Shown here: positions 3,868 through 6,552 of the stretch, in pieces
How the letters are laid out: each line of letters begins with the position of its first letter
How positions within the stretch are numbered: position 1 is the first letter of the stretch
Assembly: GCA_937897645.1 (NCBI GenBank)
Contig: CALCNV010000006.1
Span: 1-6,552 of the forward strand
Direction of reading: 5' to 3'
Origin: an uncultured Lysobacteraceae bacterium
GTDB taxonomy: Bacteria > Pseudomonadota > Gammaproteobacteria > Xanthomonadales > Xanthomonadaceae
DNA length: 6,552 bases
The notes under the pieces: generated by a model
Database searches by the model: none
Told to the model about the DNA's origin: nothing
The model's input: the letters and a program-made list of their open reading frames with translations, nothing else
Program-made: the position numbers and the translations under genes

Positions 3868-6552
3868 GTGCGATCCCCAGCAAGTCGTAGACGTTACGCA
3901 TCAGGTCCAGCTCCTGGTACGGCTTGCCCATGTAGCGCTGCACGCCGATTTCCAGCGCGCGCTGGCGATGCTTGTCGCCGGTACGCGAGGTGATCATCAC
4001 GATGGGCACGTCCTTGAAGCGCGGATCGGCCTTCATCGCCGTCGCCAGTTCGTAGCCGTCCATGCGCGGCATTTCGATGTCGAGCAGCATCAGGTCGGGC
4101 ACGCGTTCTTCCAGTCGTTCCAGTGCTTCGATGCCGTCGCGTGCGACCGACACCTCGAAGTTGTGGCGTTCCAGCACGCGGCCGGTGACCTTGCGCATGG
4201 TCAACGAATCGTCGACCACCATCACCAGCGGCACGCGCCGTTCTTCCGGTGCCGGCGTGTCGGTGATGAACAGTTGCGGTTGCAGGATATGGCGACGCAC
4301 CAGCGGCGCGACGTCCAGGATGACCACGATGCGGCCATCACCGGTGATGGTGGCACCGTAGATACCCGGCACCGACGCGATCTGCGGACCGACCGGCTTG
4401 ACCACGATTTCGCGGTTGCCCAACACCTGGTCCACGGCCACCGCGGCACGCAGGTCGCCGGCACGGACCAACAACAGCGGCACCTGCGGCTGGCCTTCGG
4501 CACGCGCCGCCGACTGGCCGACCAGCAGGCCAAGGTCGTGCAACACGTATTCCTCGCCACCGTAGACGTACACCGCGCCTTCGGTTTCGAAACGGTCGCG
4601 CGAGATGCGGCCCACGCCGCCCACGGCCGCGACCGGCACCGCGAACTGGGTTTCGCCAATCTGCACGAACACCGCCTGCGTGACCGCCAGGGTCTGCGGC
4701 AGGCGCAGGGTAAACGCGGTGCCCTTGCCGGATTCGGTGGCGATGTCGAGTGAACCGCCGAGCTGGCGGACTTCGCTGTAGACCACGTCCATGCCGACGC
4801 CACGGCCTGCGAGCTGGCTGATGGTGTCGGACGTGCTGAAACCGGATTCCAGGATCAGGCGTTCCAGCGCGACGTCAGCGAGTGGCACATCCGGCTGCAC
4901 CATGCCGCGCTGTTCGGCGCGGCGACGGATCGCGGCATGGTTCAGGCCGGCGCCGTCATCGGACACCTCCAGCACCATTTCCGCACCTTCGCGACGCAGT
5001 GCGATCTGCACCGTGCCTTCTTCCTGCTTGCCGCCCTTGCGACGTGCCTTGGGCGATTCCAGGCCGTGGGCAACCGCATTGCGCAGCAGATGCTCCAGCG
5101 GCGCGGTCATGCGCTCAAGCACGTTGCGGTCGAGTTCGCCGTGGGCGCCGTCGAGCTGCAACTTCACCTGCTTGTTGGTATCGGTGGCGGCTTGGCGCAG
5201 CACGCGGCGCAGGCGCGGCACGATGCCATCGAACGGCACCATGCGCGCACGCATCAGGCCGTCCTGCAGCTCGGAGCTGACGCGCGACTGCTGCTGCAGC
5301 AGGCTGTCGTACTGGCGTGCCAGTTCGTCCAGCACGCCCTGCAGGCCGGTCAAGTCGGCTGCGGATTCGGCCAGCGCGCGGCTGAGCTGCTGCAGCGTGG
5401 AGAAGCGGTCGAGTTCGAGCGGATCGAAGGTCGGGTCGCGCTTGTCCTGCTCGCGCTGGTAGCGCGCCACGATCTGCGCTTCGGTTTCCAGGTCGAGGCG
5501 ACGCAACTGGTCGTGCAGGCGGGTGTTGGTGCGATCCAGTTCGGCCATCGCGCCACGGAAGGCACCCAGCTGCTGTTCCAGGCGCGAACGGTAGATCGCC
5601 ACTTCGCCGGCGTTGTTGACCAGGCGGTCAAGCAGGTCGGCGCGCACGCGCACCTGTTCCTGTCCCACGTGGGATTGCGTGTCGTCTTCACCCAGCAGCA
5701 CGGTTTCCAGCGGCGCGGACAGCGGTGCAAGCACCACCGCCGGCGCTGCGGTGTCGCGCGTGCCGCCGTCGGCATCACCACGGCTTTCACCTGTCGCCTG
5801 GCCCGGATGTGCACGCTGTTCGAATTCGGCGATGAGCTCGGTCGGCATCGGCGCCTTGCGGTGCGCGCCGACCTTGGCCACCAGGCCATGCAGGCCGTCG
5901 AAGCCGCGTTCCAGCAACTGCACGTTGTCGCGGTCCAGTTCGACGCGCTGCGCCGCCACCTGCTCCAGCAACGATTCGATGGCGTGGCCCAGGTCGCCGA
6001 TGGCATTGATGCCGGCCATGCGTGCGCCACCCTTGATGGTGTGCAGGTCGCGCTGCAGGCCGGTGACGAGTGCGCGGTCTTCGGGGTTGTCGCGCAGCTT
6101 GGCCAGCAAGCCGTCGGAATGGTCCAGCAGGTCGTTGCCTTCCTCGACGAAGATGTCGACCAGGTCGCGGTCCAGTTCGGTGAAGTCCAGTGCGTCGTCG
6201 GGCAACGTAGCGCCCGCTGTTGCCAGCGCAGCGGCATGCGTTGCGGAATCGTCGCTGCCTGCCTCGCCGGATTCGCCGGGGCCTGCTGCTTCGGTCTCGA
6301 TCGTCTCTACCACCCCTGCCTCCACTGCCGGTGCTTCCGGCGCGATTTCGGTCGGCGCTTCGGCGCCATCCATCGCTGTTTCCACGGTTTCGGCCTCGAT
6401 TTCGACAGCCGACCTCTCGACCTCGTCCACCTGTTCGACTTCCACAGGCGTTTCGGGTGTTGGGGTCTGCTCTGCCACTTCCTCGACCACGGTTTCTTCT
6501 TCCACTGCAAGGCTTGCAGCCCCGGTGCCATCGATGTCTTCGACGATCCCGG
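3854..6552 (-). CDS. chpA: ChpA/PilL hybrid chemotaxis kinase of the type IV pilus system, C-terminal part
   Basis: ChpA is the CheA-type histidine kinase of the Pil-Chp system that controls type IV pilus extension, retraction and twitching. The 5' end lies outside: codons stay open from the first GTG (6505) to the edge, giving 898 visible residues. Known ChpA proteins exceed 2000 residues with many N-terminal Hpt domains. Numbered from the first visible full codon: an acidic Glu/Val/Pro-rich linker (1-115); an Hpt domain (about 118-215) with phospho-acceptor His170 in LHTIKGGARM (codon 6041-6043); dimerisation helices (about 298-440, including LQDGLMRARMVPF); an HATPase domain with N-box HLLRNAVAHGLE (Asn491), DDGAG (531-535) and GRGVGMD (582-588); a CheW domain (about 618-755); and a receiver (about 772-895) with Asp780-Asp781, phospho-acceptor Asp824 (codon 4079-4081), Thr854 and Lys876. 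All key residues are present, so kinase and receiver should be active. The TGA at 3854-3856 overlaps the CheB-like gene. Confidence 0.95.
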   Translation of the reverse strand, partial: GIVEDIDGTGAASLAVEEETVVEEVAEQTPTPETPVEVEQVDEVERSAVEIEAETVETAMDGAEAPTEIAPEAPAVEAGVVETIETEAAGPGESGEAGSDDSATHAAALATAGATLPDDALDFTELDRDLVDIFVEEGNDLLDHSDGLLAKLRDNPEDRALVTGLQRDLHTIKGGARMAGINAIGDLGHAIESLLEQVAAQRVELDRDNVQLLERGFDGLHGLVAKVGAHRKAPMPTELIAEFEQRAHPGQATGESRGDADGGTRDTAAPAVVLAPLSAPLETVLLGEDDTQSHVGQEQVRVRADLLDRLVNNAGEVAIYRSRLEQQLGAFRGAMAELDRTNTRLHDQLRRLDLETEAQIVARYQREQDKRDPTFDPLELDRFSTLQQLSRALAESAADLTGLQGVLDELARQYDSLLQQQSRVSSELQDGLMRARMVPFDGIVPRLRRVLRQAATDTNKQVKLQLDGAHGELDRNVLERMTAPLEHLLRNAVAHGLESPKARRKGGKQEEGTVQIALRREGAEMVLEVSDDGAGLNHAAIRRRAEQRGMVQPDVPLADVALERLILESGFSTSDTISQLAGRGVGMDVVYSEVRQLGGSLDIATESGKGTAFTLRLPQTLAVTQAVFVQIGETQFAVPVAAVGGVGRISRDRFETEGAVYVYGGEEYVLHDLGLLVGQSAARAEGQPQVPLLLVRAGDLRAAVAVDQVLGNREIVVKPVGPQIASVPGIYGATITGDGRIVVILDVAPLVRRHILQPQLFITDTPAPEERRVPLVMVVDDSLTMRKVTGRVLERHNFEVSVARDGIEALERLEERVPDLMLLDIEMPRMDGYELATAMKADPRFKDVPIVMITSRTGDKHRQRALEIGVQRYMGKPYQELDLMRNVYDLLGIARVRE

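Noticed and set aside
2416..3993. 525-codon open frame on the + strand opposite the CheB-like gene
   Set aside because: It is antisense to a well-supported operon gene, Arg/Gln/His-rich, without a recognisable family, and typical of GC-rich third-position shadowing.
3644..4753. 369-codon open frame on the + strand opposite the end of chpA
   Set aside because: It is antisense to conserved receiver and CheW domains, has a His/Arg-rich composition, no ribosome site and no family resemblance.
6503..6505. GTG at 6505 as the start of the kinase gene
   Set aside because: The frame stays open for 15 more codons to the edge with continuous linker-like composition, and ChpA proteins have extensive upstream Hpt domains.

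Overview
The window looks like chromosome of a high-G+C gammaproteobacterium, most likely Xanthomonadaceae/Lysobacteraceae (Xanthomonas, Stenotrophomonas, Pseudoxanthomonas, Lysobacter and relatives). This rests on protein style (BioA, RsmE and the Pil-Chp proteins), strong GC bias at third codon positions, the end of a chpA-chpB-chpC cluster lying beside rsmE and bioA, and intergenic REP-like repeats of a kind common in these genomes. The genus cannot be fixed from the sequence alone.

Layout. On the + strand, the 3' part of bioA (biotin synthesis; start outside the window) ends at 741. A near-perfect 75-bp hairpin repeat follows, then complete rsmE (16S rRNA m3U1498 methyltransferase, 872-1606). 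On the - strand, read from the right edge leftwards, come the C-terminal 898 residues of ChpA/PilL (hybrid CheA-type kinase of the type IV pilus chemosensory system), a CheB/ChpB-like protein, and ChpC (CheW-like adaptor). The three Chp genes form one tight operon: the first pair overlap by 14 bp and the second pair are 27 bp apart. rsmE and chpC converge on a 497-bp non-coding gap. The gap holds four 29-bp tandem repeats, a long inverted copy of the last unit, a degenerate 23-bp repeat and terminator-like hairpins.

How the genes work together. ChpA should autophosphorylate on its Hpt histidines through its ATPase domain. It should then pass phosphate to its own receiver and to separate PilG/PilH-type regulators that control type IV pilus motors and twitching; those regulators are not in the window. 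ChpC is expected to couple receptor to kinase. The protein between them has the CheB fold signature but has lost all three methylesterase catalytic residues, and its N-terminal receiver-like half has lost its phosphorylation site. It is therefore better described as a CheB-derived pseudoenzyme than as an active receptor demethylase. This is the most interesting observation here. No wholly new system is evident; bioA and rsmE are ordinary housekeeping genes.
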